The position numbers were made by a program, and so were the translations under genes. A stretch of 7,161 nucleotides of DNA from an uncultured Ruminococcus sp. (lineage in GTDB: Bacteria > Bacillota > Clostridia > Oscillospirales > CAG-272). Position 1 is the stretch's first letter; each line of letters starts with the position of its first letter. The notes beneath the pieces were generated by a model. The model saw only the letters and a list, made by a program, of their open reading frames with translations. It did no database searches and was not told the DNA's origin. Where the stretch lies: positions 1 to 7,161 of the forward strand of contig CACYWX010000159.1 in assembly GCA_902778205.1 (NCBI GenBank), in the 5' to 3' direction. Below, one piece after another: positions 1 through 6,380 of this stretch.

Positions 1-30
1 AAAAACAGATTGCAGATCAACGCGATCATT

Positions 31-36
31 GGAGGA
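31..36 (+). promoter_or_regulatory. Ribosome binding site deciding the protease start
   Basis: GGAGGA ends 6 bases before ATG 43. It supports ATG 43 over the in-frame TTG at position 10, which lies upstream of this site. Confidence 0.85.
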
Positions 37-42
37 ATATCC

Positions 43-1308
43 ATGGACTTTGAGCCTCTCGACGAGAAGAGCACATCCCCCTATCGGGATTATTACAGCA
101 CCGACGGCTGTTACCGGCCGCCAAAGCAGCCCCGCAACCGGGGATGGATGCTGGCGGCGGCGGGGGTGCTGCTGCTGTGTCTGGCCCTGGCCACGGCGGT
201 GGGACGGCGGCTCTCCCAGGAGGGGAACGCCACCGTGAAGGCGGAGGAGACCACCCTGGTGGAGACGGCTGCCTCCCTGATGGAGACGGCGGCCCCCACT
301 GCCGCCATGGAGCCCCTGTCCCGGACGGCGGAGGACGGCGCGGAAGCGGAGGTCCCCCCGGGGGACGCCAGACTGCAGGTGGACGCGGCGAAAAAGAACG
401 CCATGGAGCTGACGGAGCTCTACAAAAAAGTGATCCCCAGTGTGGCGTCCATCACCGCCCTGGGAGTCCGCACAAAGTCTACGGGCACCGGCATTGTCAT
501 GAGCGCCGACGGGTATATCATCACCAACTATCATGTGGTCTCCGGGGCTCAGAGCGTCTCGGTGCTCCTCAGCGACCAGCGGGAGCTTCCGGCCCGGATC
601 GTGGGCGGGGACGAGACCTCCGATCTGGCGGTGCTGCTGGTGGACGCGGAGGACCTGACCCCCGCGGAGTTCGGCTCCTCGGACACCGCCGAGGTGGGCC
701 AGAGCGTGGTGGCCATCGGCGACCCTCTGGGTACGGAGCTCCGGGGCACCATGACCGACGGCATCATCTGCGGCATCCACCGCAGCGTCCAGGTGGGGGA
801 CCGGACCATGGCCCTGATGCAGACCAACGCGGCCCTGAACTCCGGCAACTCCGGCGGCCCCCTGGTCAACATGGCGGGGCAGGTCATCGGCATCAACACC
901 ATGAAGATGGCCAACAGCTACGCCAATGTGGAGGGCATCGGCTTTGCCATTCCCATCTCCGACGCCCGGCCCATCATCGACGAGCTCATCGAGAAGGGCT
1001 ATGTGGCGGGCCGGCCGGCCTTCGGCTTCACGGTGGAGGCCCTGAGCCTCCAGATGCGGCTGTTCTACAACCTGCCCGGCGCCATCTACATCCGCTCCGT
1101 GGTGGAGGGCTCCGACGCGGCGGAGAAGGGCATTCTCCCCGGGGACATCATCATCGCCGTCAACGATACCGAGGTGGGAAGCCTCGACGAGTTCAACAGC
1201 ATCAAGAACCAGTGCGCCGCCGGCGACGAGGTGACGCTGATCATCTTCCGCAAGGGCGAACAGTACAAGGTCACCGTCACCCTGATGGACCGGGCGGACG
1301 TGGACTGA
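43..1308 (+). CDS. htrA: HtrA/DegP-family membrane-anchored serine protease with one PDZ domain
   Basis: Envelope quality-control protease (S1C family) that degrades misfolded proteins outside the membrane. The 421-residue product has a 34-residue charged cytoplasmic tail, a single hydrophobic anchor at about 35-54 (W-M-L-A-A-A-G start) and no lipobox. A low-complexity Ala/Glu/Thr linker follows (about 55-120, with repeated ETAA units), then the trypsin-like domain from about 125 and a PDZ domain at about 327-415. The catalytic triad is visible: His164 in NYHVV, Asp194 in TSDLAV and Ser270 in GNSGGPL. I start at ATG 43 because GGAGGA lies 6 bases upstream; the in-frame TTG at 10 would add 11 residues but has no ribosome binding site. 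The length suits single-PDZ HtrA proteins of Bacillota. A terminator follows directly, so it ends its own transcript and is probably unrelated to the glycan genes. Its promoter lies outside the window. Family assignment is secure; substrates are unknown. Confidence 0.95.
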   Translation: MDFEPLDEKSTSPYRDYYSTDGCYRPPKQPRNRGWMLAAAGVLLLCLALATAVGRRLSQEGNATVKAEETTLVETAASLMETAAPTAAMEPLSRTAEDGAEAEVPPGDARLQVDAAKKNAMELTELYKKVIPSVASITALGVRTKSTGTGIVMSADGYIITNYHVVSGAQSVSVLLSDQRELPARIVGGDETSDLAVLLVDAEDLTPAEFGSSDTAEVGQSVVAIGDPLGTELRGTMTDGIICGIHRSVQVGDRTMALMQTNAALNSGNSGGPLVNMAGQVIGINTMKMANSYANVEGIGFAIPISDARPIIDELIEKGYVAGRPAFGFTVEALSLQMRLFYNLPGAIYIRSVVEGSDAAEKGILPGDIIIAVNDTEVGSLDEFNSIKNQCAAGDEVTLIIFRKGEQYKVTVTLMDRADVD

Positions 1309-1321
1309 AAAGAACAAACAA

Positions 1322-1355
1322 CCCCGACTCCCCCAAAAGGGAGCCGGGGATTTTT
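1322..1355. terminator. Bidirectional rho-independent terminator
   Basis: The left arm at 1322-1332 (CCCCGACTCCC) pairs with the right arm at 1339-1349 (GGGAGCCGGGG) with one A/C mismatch, around a 6-base loop. On the plus strand the hairpin runs, after one A, into TTTTTGT, ending the protease transcript 14 bases after its stop. Read on the minus strand, the same hairpin is followed by a T-rich tract (TTGTTTGTTCTTTT, complement of 1321-1308), so it should also end transcripts arriving from the right. That arrangement is typical between two convergent genes and fits the minus-strand gene remnant ending at 1367. Confidence 0.88.
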
Positions 1356-1366
1356 GTATGTGGGGA

Positions 1367-1495
1367 TTATTCCACCGTCAGCTTGCCGCCGGAGGCCAGA
1401 GCGTACTCCCCGCAAAGGGTGCAGCCCGCGCCGGCCTTGGCGCTGATGGACACCCCCGCCGGGGCGTCGTATAATGAACTGACCTCTTTTATCAA
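1367..1495 (-). pseudogene. Probable 3' remnant of a minus-strand gene (or a 42-residue small protein)
   Basis: On the minus strand, codons from about 1468 down to the TAA at 1369-1367 read YDAPAGVSISAKAG..., then GCTLCGEY and a GGKLTVE end. By hand count 31 of 34 third codon positions are G or C, against 22 of 34 first and 21 of 34 second positions, which matches real coding DNA here. The plus-strand reading is less natural. Beyond about 1470 the sequence turns AT-rich and becomes the permease promoter, and the frame continues only as an antisense shadow of the permease. The bidirectional terminator lies just past the stop, as expected for a gene once convergent with the protease. A TTG at 1495-1493 with a weak GGGGA upstream could start a 42-residue protein, so a small intact gene is the alternative. 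A CxxC pair (CTLC) is present. I do not recognise the family. Confidence 0.35.
1447..1475 (+). promoter_or_regulatory. SigA-type promoter for the permease
   Basis: TGGACA at 1447-1452 (one mismatch to the -35 consensus), a 17-base spacer, and a perfect TATAAT at 1470-1475. The predicted transcript start is near 1482, leaving a leader of about 33 bases before ATG 1515. It lies downstream of the protease terminator, so the permease is expected to be transcribed independently. The -35 and spacer overlap the minus-strand coding-like remnant. Confidence 0.78.
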
Positions 1496-1503
1496 GACAA
1501 TCC

Positions 1504-1510
1504 CCGGAGG
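1504..1510 (+). promoter_or_regulatory. Ribosome binding site choosing between two ATGs
   Basis: CCGGAGG lies 4 bases before ATG 1515. Another ATG at 1511 directly abuts the site and is in a different frame that has no protein-like content for more than 1 kb, so 1515 is the real start. Confidence 0.8.
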
Positions 1511-1514
1511 ATGT

Positions 1515-2663
1515 ATGAAACCGATCCTGCGTTTTCTGAAAAAAGAACTGATGCTGACCGTGTCCCTGCTGGCGGCGGCGGTCTCCCTCTTTATCACCCC
1601 GCCAGACGCCTCCCTGCTCCGCTCCATCGACTGGCGGACCCTCGGCACCCTCTTCATGATGCTGACGGTGCTGGAGGGCTTCAAGCAGGAGAACCTCCTC
1701 CGCCCCCTGGTGTCCCTCAGCGCCGGGATGAAGCGGATGGTGCCTCTGTCCCTGTTTCTGGTGTTCGGGGTGTTCTTCTCCTCCATGTTCGTCACCAACG
1801 ACGTGTCCCTCATCATCTTCGTCCCTCTGACCATCCTTCTGTTCCGGCAGGGAGGCCGGGAGGCGTACATTCTGCCCGTGATTTCCATGGAGAACATCGC
1901 CGCCATCCGGGGATCCCTCCTGACGCCCTTCGGAAGCCCGCAGAACCTGTTCCTCTACGGGCAGTCCGGAGTCTCGGCGGGGCGGTTCCTGCTCCACATG
2001 CTACCGCTCTGCGCCGGATCCGCCGTACTGCTGGTGATTTTCGTGCTGGTCCTGTACCGGAGGAATCCCCGGGAGGAGATCCGGGTGGACGCCTCGAAGG
2101 CCGCCGGGGACTGGAAGCCGGAGAACCGGGTCAAACGCATTGTCTACGCCGCTCTCTTCGTTCTGGTCATCGCCACCATCGTCTCCCGGACCTCCTTCTG
2201 GCCTGTATCCCTGATCCTGGTTCTGGCGGCGGTGCTGATCGCGGACAGGAAGCTGTTTCTGAAGGTGGACTACGTGCTGATTCTGACCTTCCTCTGCTTC
2301 TTCGTCTTTTCCTCCTCCATCGCCGCCAACGAGGGGATCTCCTCCCTTCTGAAGAAAAGCGTCGCGGGCCGGGAATACTGGTGGGCCATCGGGCTGAGCC
2401 AGATCATCTCCAACGTCCCCGCGTCCATCGTCCTCTACCCCTTCTCGGAGAACTTCGCCGGGCTGATCTACGGCGCGGACACGGCGGGACTCTGCTCCCT
2501 CATCGGCTCCTTGGCCTCCGTCATCAACTACCGGCTGTACGTGCGGGAGTATCCCGGTCAGGGAGGCCGGTTCGTCAAGACCTTCACCCTGGTGTCCTGG
2601 GCCTTCTTCCTCATCGTCGTGATCCCGGGGTGGCTCCTCTCCCGCTGGCCCTTCCTCGGCTGA
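1515..2663 (+). CDS. SLC13/citrate-transporter-like permease (ion transporter superfamily)
   Basis: Multi-pass inner-membrane protein of 382 residues with about ten hydrophobic segments, in two halves separated by a charged loop at about 181-208. It carries the paired signature elements of the CitMHS/ArsB/NhaD/DASS-like superfamily: a TND motif (94-96) after the third membrane segment, a TPFGSPQN motif (137-144) typical of clostridial anion/citrate-transporter-like proteins, and SNVPAS from Ser299 in the second half. These Ser/Thr-Asn elements line the ion- and substrate-binding sites in structurally known relatives. The likely role is secondary, cation-coupled transport of a small anion such as a di- or tricarboxylate; the substrate cannot be read from sequence. 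It is somewhat short for the superfamily (commonly 400-460 residues) but looks complete. It has its own promoter and ribosome binding site. A separate promoter follows it, so membership in the downstream glycan operon is doubtful. Confidence 0.87.
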   Translation: MKPILRFLKKELMLTVSLLAAAVSLFITPPDASLLRSIDWRTLGTLFMMLTVLEGFKQENLLRPLVSLSAGMKRMVPLSLFLVFGVFFSSMFVTNDVSLIIFVPLTILLFRQGGREAYILPVISMENIAAIRGSLLTPFGSPQNLFLYGQSGVSAGRFLLHMLPLCAGSAVLLVIFVLVLYRRNPREEIRVDASKAAGDWKPENRVKRIVYAALFVLVIATIVSRTSFWPVSLILVLAAVLIADRKLFLKVDYVLILTFLCFFVFSSSIAANEGISSLLKKSVAGREYWWAIGLSQIISNVPASIVLYPFSENFAGLIYGADTAGLCSLIGSLASVINYRLYVREYPGQGGRFVKTFTLVSWAFFLIVVIPGWLLSRWPFLG

Positions 2664-2691
2664 CGGGGCCCGGGACATTTGCGCATCCCAC

Positions 2692-2720
2692 TTGCTTTCC
2701 CGGGGAAAATATGGTATCAT
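2692..2720 (+). promoter_or_regulatory. Extended -10 promoter of the lipoprotein-GH92-sialidase operon
   Basis: TTGCTT at 2692-2697, a 17-base spacer, and TATCAT at 2715-2720 (one mismatch to TATAAT). It is preceded by TGG at 2712-2714, which supplies the TGN extended -10 element that compensates for a weak -35. The start of transcription would be near 2727, giving a leader of about 47 bases. It stands out as AT-rich in the 110-base gap between the permease and the lipoprotein gene. The spacer contains a short dyad (TTTCCC-G-GGGAAA). Confidence 0.68.
2696..2708. repeat. 13-base inverted repeat in the promoter spacer, possible operator
   Basis: TTTCCC (2696-2701), a central G, then GGGAAA (2703-2708) form a perfect 6+6 dyad between the -35 and -10 elements. 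A repressor bound there would block RNA polymerase. A dyad this short could be chance; no regulator gene is present in the window. Confidence 0.3.
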
Positions 2721-2773
2721 GGTCCCACAGACCGCATGCAATTCCGTCTATTCCATTCTTTCGGAGGTGCCCC

Positions 2774-4267
2774 ATGAAACGGACCGCAGCATGGCTTCTG
2801 ACCCTTTGCCTCGCCCTTCCCCTCCTCTCCGCCTGTTCCGACGGGGGAGAAAACGCCGAAACCCTGCCCGCCTCCCCCGAGCCCGCGGCTCAGGCTCAGA
2901 CCGCCGAGGATGCCCCGGAGACGGAGCCCGACCTGCCGGACGACGTGCCCGGAGCCGATTACGAGGGCTACGCCTTCCGCATCGGCGCGTCGAACGAGAA
3001 CAACGCCGACTACCTCCATTACCTCTGGGTGGAGGAGATGAACGGGGAGAGCGTGAACGACGCCGTCTTCGCCGCCAACACCTACGTCCGGGACAAGTAC
3101 AACGTGGATCTGGTCTGGGCGGAGGTGGGCGACACCCATTACAACATGTACCAGCACGTGGTCAATTCGGTCCATGCCGGGGACGACGCCTACGACTGCG
3201 CCGTTCTCCACGACCACGCCTCCGTCAACGCCATGCTGGAGGGCGTCCTTCTGAATCTGTACGAGCTGCCCGCCGTGGACACCTCCAAGCCCTGGTGGCC
3301 GGCCTTCACCGTGGACGCCCTCACCGTCAACGGGAAGCTGTACTTCGACTGCAGTTACATGAAGTACGACGCCCTGGCCTCCACCCGCGCGGTGTTCATG
3401 AATCAGGGCATCGCCGAGGAGCTGAACCTGACGATCCCCTACGATATGGTCCGGGAGGGAACGTGGACCATGGACGTCATGCGGGACATGTCCTCGAAAG
3501 CCTACATCGACGTCAACGGCGACGGCGTGAAGGATGCCGGGGACCGCTACGGATGGGCCATCAGCGGGCACACCTACGACTACATGGAGGGCTTCGGCAC
3601 CGACATCTACAAGCACGCGGACGACGGGAAATCCCTGTATCTGGATTTCTACACAGACTACAACCTGAAGATCATCACCCAGTCCTGCGAGTGGTTCTTC
3701 GGCGGCGGAAACGACGTGTGGTTCGACGGGAGCGGCTCCAACAAGGAGAACGTGGGCGCCCTGAAGATGTTCGCCGAGGGTCAGTCCCTCTTCAGCTACA
3801 ACAGCGTCATCCGCCATGTGCGCTCCTGCGCCGACGCGGACATGACCTACTCCATCCTGCCCCAGCCCAAGCTGGACGAGACCCAGACCGTCTACTACGG
3901 CGGCACCAACGACCATCCCGCGGTGGTTCCCGTCACCTGCTCCGATTACGACCGCACGGGCCTGATCCTGGAGAGCATGGCCTGGGCCGGGAAGAAGAAC
4001 ATCGAGCCCGCCTACATCGAGGTGGCCATGAAGACCCGGTATTCCTCCGATCCCGACTCCGCGGAGATGCTGGGAATGATCTTCCAGAACCGCCTGGTGT
4101 CCGCCGGGTACTATTACAGCAATCTGGACACCATCTCCATGGCGCACGACGTCTTCTGGATGAAGGGCGGAGCCCAGCCGGAAATCGCCTCCTGGTACAA
4201 ATCCCAGGAAAAGCTCGAGCTGAAGCGCGTGGAGAAAATCAACAAGTTCTTTGCCGACGGGGAGTGA
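2774..4267 (+). CDS. Extracellular solute-binding lipoprotein (ABC-transporter family 1-like)
   Basis: Surface lipoprotein of 497 residues, likely a sugar or oligosaccharide receptor. The N-terminus is a lipoprotein signal: basic MKR, a hydrophobic stretch, and lipobox LSAC with Cys21 as the lipidated residue. An Ala/Pro/Glu/Asp-rich linker (about 22-60) tethers the binding domain. The body resembles large clostridial solute-binding proteins, with a Trp/Tyr-rich character suited to carbohydrate stacking. Residues 246-257 form a full EF-hand-like calcium loop, with Asp246, Asn248, Asp250, Gly251, Asp254 and Asp257 at the expected loop spacing, followed by RYGW; such DxNGDG loops are common in this protein group. 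The start at ATG 2774 has GGAGGTG at 2763-2769. It is the first gene after a promoter and is followed after 43 bases by the GH92 gene. No permease or ATPase partner is seen, so it is an orphan receptor within this window. The ligand is inferred only from the neighbours. Confidence 0.85.
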   Translation: MKRTAAWLLTLCLALPLLSACSDGGENAETLPASPEPAAQAQTAEDAPETEPDLPDDVPGADYEGYAFRIGASNENNADYLHYLWVEEMNGESVNDAVFAANTYVRDKYNVDLVWAEVGDTHYNMYQHVVNSVHAGDDAYDCAVLHDHASVNAMLEGVLLNLYELPAVDTSKPWWPAFTVDALTVNGKLYFDCSYMKYDALASTRAVFMNQGIAEELNLTIPYDMVREGTWTMDVMRDMSSKAYIDVNGDGVKDAGDRYGWAISGHTYDYMEGFGTDIYKHADDGKSLYLDFYTDYNLKIITQSCEWFFGGGNDVWFDGSGSNKENVGALKMFAEGQSLFSYNSVIRHVRSCADADMTYSILPQPKLDETQTVYYGGTNDHPAVVPVTCSDYDRTGLILESMAWAGKKNIEPAYIEVAMKTRYSSDPDSAEMLGMIFQNRLVSAGYYYSNLDTISMAHDVFWMKGGAQPEIASWYKSQEKLELKRVEKINKFFADGE

Positions 4268-4310
4268 CGCTCCCCGAGATCTCACCAGATAATCATCCGG
4301 AGGATTTCCC

Positions 4311-6380
4311 ATGAATAAATCGCCTGCTGAATACGTCAATCCCTATATCGGGACCATCGGCCACCTGCTGACCGCCACCCGACCCGTCACCGCTCTGCCC
4401 CACAGCTGGGCCAGGATCTTCCCGACGGTGGAGCGCGGGGTCATGGATTATTACACCGCCGCGCGGATCGTCTCCTTCCCCGCCGGTCCCGCGGAGCTCG
4501 CCTTCGCGCCGTCCGGAGCGGAGAGCATGGAGTCCGCCGCCTCACGCTTCGACGTGGACGCCGTGGACTCCCATCCCTACGCCCTTACCGCATATCTGGA
4601 GGACACGGACGTGACCGTATCCGGGACCACCGTTCTGCACGGCTTCGTCTACCGGGTCGAGGGAGCCGGAACGATCTTCCTCCGTGCAAAGGACTCCCGG
4701 TTCACCATGACGGAGGACGCCCTGCTTGTCGAAGCGCCCGAGGGTCGGGACGGCCGCCGCGCGTATCTGAGGATCGCCCTGTCCTGCCCCTTTGAGACGC
4801 GGATCCGGGAAAACGAGGCGGTTCTGACCGGTGCCGCGCCCGTTTTCGAGCTGTACGCCGCCATGTCCTACATCTCCCACGACAAAGCTGCTGAGATTTT
4901 CCGACGGGAGCTGGCAGGCCGGGATTTCGCCTCCGTGTCCGCCGCGTCCAAGGCGGTCTGGAACGACCTTCTGGGCCGGGTGGAGGTCCGGGGCGGCTCC
5001 GAGGACCAGAAGACCGCGTATTACACCGCCCTGTACCGCTCCTTCGGCAAGATGTTCGACTACGGCGAATACGGCAGCTATTACTCCGGCTACGACGGAC
5101 AGGTCCACGAGGGAGAGTTCTACACCACGGACCAGCTCTGGGACAGCTTCCGCTGCATGCATCCCCTTCAGCTCTTGCTGGAGCCGGAGCGCCATGCCGT
5201 CATGCTGGGGAGCTACGTGGACATGTACCTGCAGTCCGGAGCCATGCCCTCTTTCCCTTCTCCCGACGGGGACAGGCCGTGCATGCTGGGCTTCCACGCC
5301 GCCTCCCTCTTCGCCGACGCCCTGGCTAAGGGGATCCCCGCCGATTACGAGACCGCCTACCGGGGCATCCGGCGCAACGCAACGGAGATCTCCATGCTGC
5401 CCTGGGTGGGAGACAGACCGGCTGGGGAGCTGGAGCGGTGCTATTACGAAAAGGGCTTCTATCCCGCCCTGGAGGAGGGGCAGGAGGAGTGGATCGCCGA
5501 CGCCCATTCCTTCGAGCGGCGTCAGGCCGTGGCCGTCACCCTGGAGCACGCCTACGACGACTGGTGCGCGGCTCAGCTGGCACGGCACCTGGGCCTTGAG
5601 GAGGATGAGCGGCTGTTCCTCCGTCGGGCGAAGAACTACCGGAACGTCTACAACCGGGCAATCGGCTTCATGGCTCCGAAGAATGCCGCCGGCGAGTGGA
5701 TCCGGGGCTACGATCCCATGCGGGGCGGCGGACAGGGCGGTCGGGCCTACTTCGCCGAATGCAACGCCTACACCTTCAACTTCTCCGTCTGGCACGACAT
5801 CGAAGGACTGGCGGAGCTGATGGGCGGACCCGGCGCCATGGCGGAGCGGCTGGACGAGCTGTTCTCCACCCCGGCTCCCGGCAAATACGGCTTCCTGGAT
5901 CAGTTCCCGGATTCCACCGGACTCATGGGCATGTTCTGCATGGGCAACGAGCCCTCCTTCCACATCCCCTACTTCTACAACTACATCGGAAAGCCCTGGA
6001 TGACCCAGCGGCGGCTCCGTTCCGTCATGAACCTGTGGTTCACCAACTCCCCTCTGGGCATCTGCGGCGACGAGGACAGCGGGGCCATGTCCTCCTGGTT
6101 CGCCTTCTCCGCCCTGGGCCTGTATCCCGTGTGCCCCGGCAAGCCCGACTACGCCCTGTCCTCCCCCCTGTTCGACGAGGTCCGGATCAGAACCGGCGGC
6201 GGCGAATTCGTCGTGAAGGCCGAGGGAGCTGGTGAAGGGCTCCGCTACATCCGATCCGCCGAACTGAACGGAAATGCGCACAACAGGGTCTTCCTCTCCC
6301 ACGCCGATCTGACGGCCGGAGGCGAACTGGTGCTCGAGATGGACAGCCGTCCCAACAAGGCGTGGGGCGCGGAGCTGTGA
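4311..6380 (+). CDS. GH92-family alpha-mannosidase-like glycoside hydrolase, cytoplasmic
   Basis: Predicted calcium-dependent, inverting exo-alpha-mannosidase of family GH92, 689 residues. Order: a start resembling the family's VNPFIGT (VNPYIGT, 9-15), a beta-sandwich region to about 210, then the (alpha/alpha)6 catalytic domain with LWDSFR (276-281), an AECNAY segment with Glu483, a GNEPSFH segment (Glu547) and GDEDSGAMSSW with Asp587 and Asp589. The end has PNKAWG, the usual family ending. Glu483 is the likely acid and Asp587/Asp589 the base pair; their spacing agrees with the Glu533/Asp642/Asp644 arrangement I recall for Bacteroides BT3990. There is no signal peptide, unlike most characterised GH92 enzymes. 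The N-terminal segment (IGHLLTATRP) is unlike the classical one, and the motif residues EGNAWQ, NEPSHH and GNEDCGQ are altered. Its start has GGAGGA 6 bases upstream. It is co-transcribed with the lipoprotein gene and overlaps the next start. Family is firm; linkage specificity is not. Confidence 0.9.
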   Translation: MNKSPAEYVNPYIGTIGHLLTATRPVTALPHSWARIFPTVERGVMDYYTAARIVSFPAGPAELAFAPSGAESMESAASRFDVDAVDSHPYALTAYLEDTDVTVSGTTVLHGFVYRVEGAGTIFLRAKDSRFTMTEDALLVEAPEGRDGRRAYLRIALSCPFETRIRENEAVLTGAAPVFELYAAMSYISHDKAAEIFRRELAGRDFASVSAASKAVWNDLLGRVEVRGGSEDQKTAYYTALYRSFGKMFDYGEYGSYYSGYDGQVHEGEFYTTDQLWDSFRCMHPLQLLLEPERHAVMLGSYVDMYLQSGAMPSFPSPDGDRPCMLGFHAASLFADALAKGIPADYETAYRGIRRNATEISMLPWVGDRPAGELERCYYEKGFYPALEEGQEEWIADAHSFERRQAVAVTLEHAYDDWCAAQLARHLGLEEDERLFLRRAKNYRNVYNRAIGFMAPKNAAGEWIRGYDPMRGGGQGGRAYFAECNAYTFNFSVWHDIEGLAELMGGPGAMAERLDELFSTPAPGKYGFLDQFPDSTGLMGMFCMGNEPSFHIPYFYNYIGKPWMTQRRLRSVMNLWFTNSPLGICGDEDSGAMSSWFAFSALGLYPVCPGKPDYALSSPLFDEVRIRTGGGEFVVKAEGAGEGLRYIRSAELNGNAHNRVFLSHADLTAGGELVLEMDSRPNKAWGAEL

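Noticed and set aside
10..42. TTG at 10 as the protease start
   Set aside because: In frame, but without a ribosome binding site; GGAGGA lies downstream of it and serves ATG 43.
144..1514. Plus-strand open frame running through the protease gene into the permease (apparent 839-residue protein)
   Set aside because: The frame is open only because the DNA is GC-rich. Its upstream part is low-complexity Gly/Arg/His/Pro sequence with no family likeness, and a terminator and promoter lie inside it. The permease starts at 1515.
2661..2691. Possible terminator after the permease (GGGGCCCGGG region)
   Set aside because: The palindrome is too short, has no loop and no following T tract; termination there is not supported.
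1511..2773. Long frame upstream of the lipoprotein that would give a 918-residue protein
   Set aside because: The upstream part is a shadow of the permease gene. The lipoprotein signal peptide, lipobox and ribosome binding site fix the start at 2774.
2692..4314. Plus-strand frame opposite in phase to the lipoprotein gene (540 residues)
   Set aside because: Arg/His/Gly-rich shadow translation without domains; the overlapping frame has a clear family and signal peptide.
2717..4339. Minus-strand 540-residue open frame antisense to the lipoprotein gene
   Set aside because: Val/Gly/His-rich antisense shadow typical of GC-rich genes; no ribosome binding site or recognisable motif.
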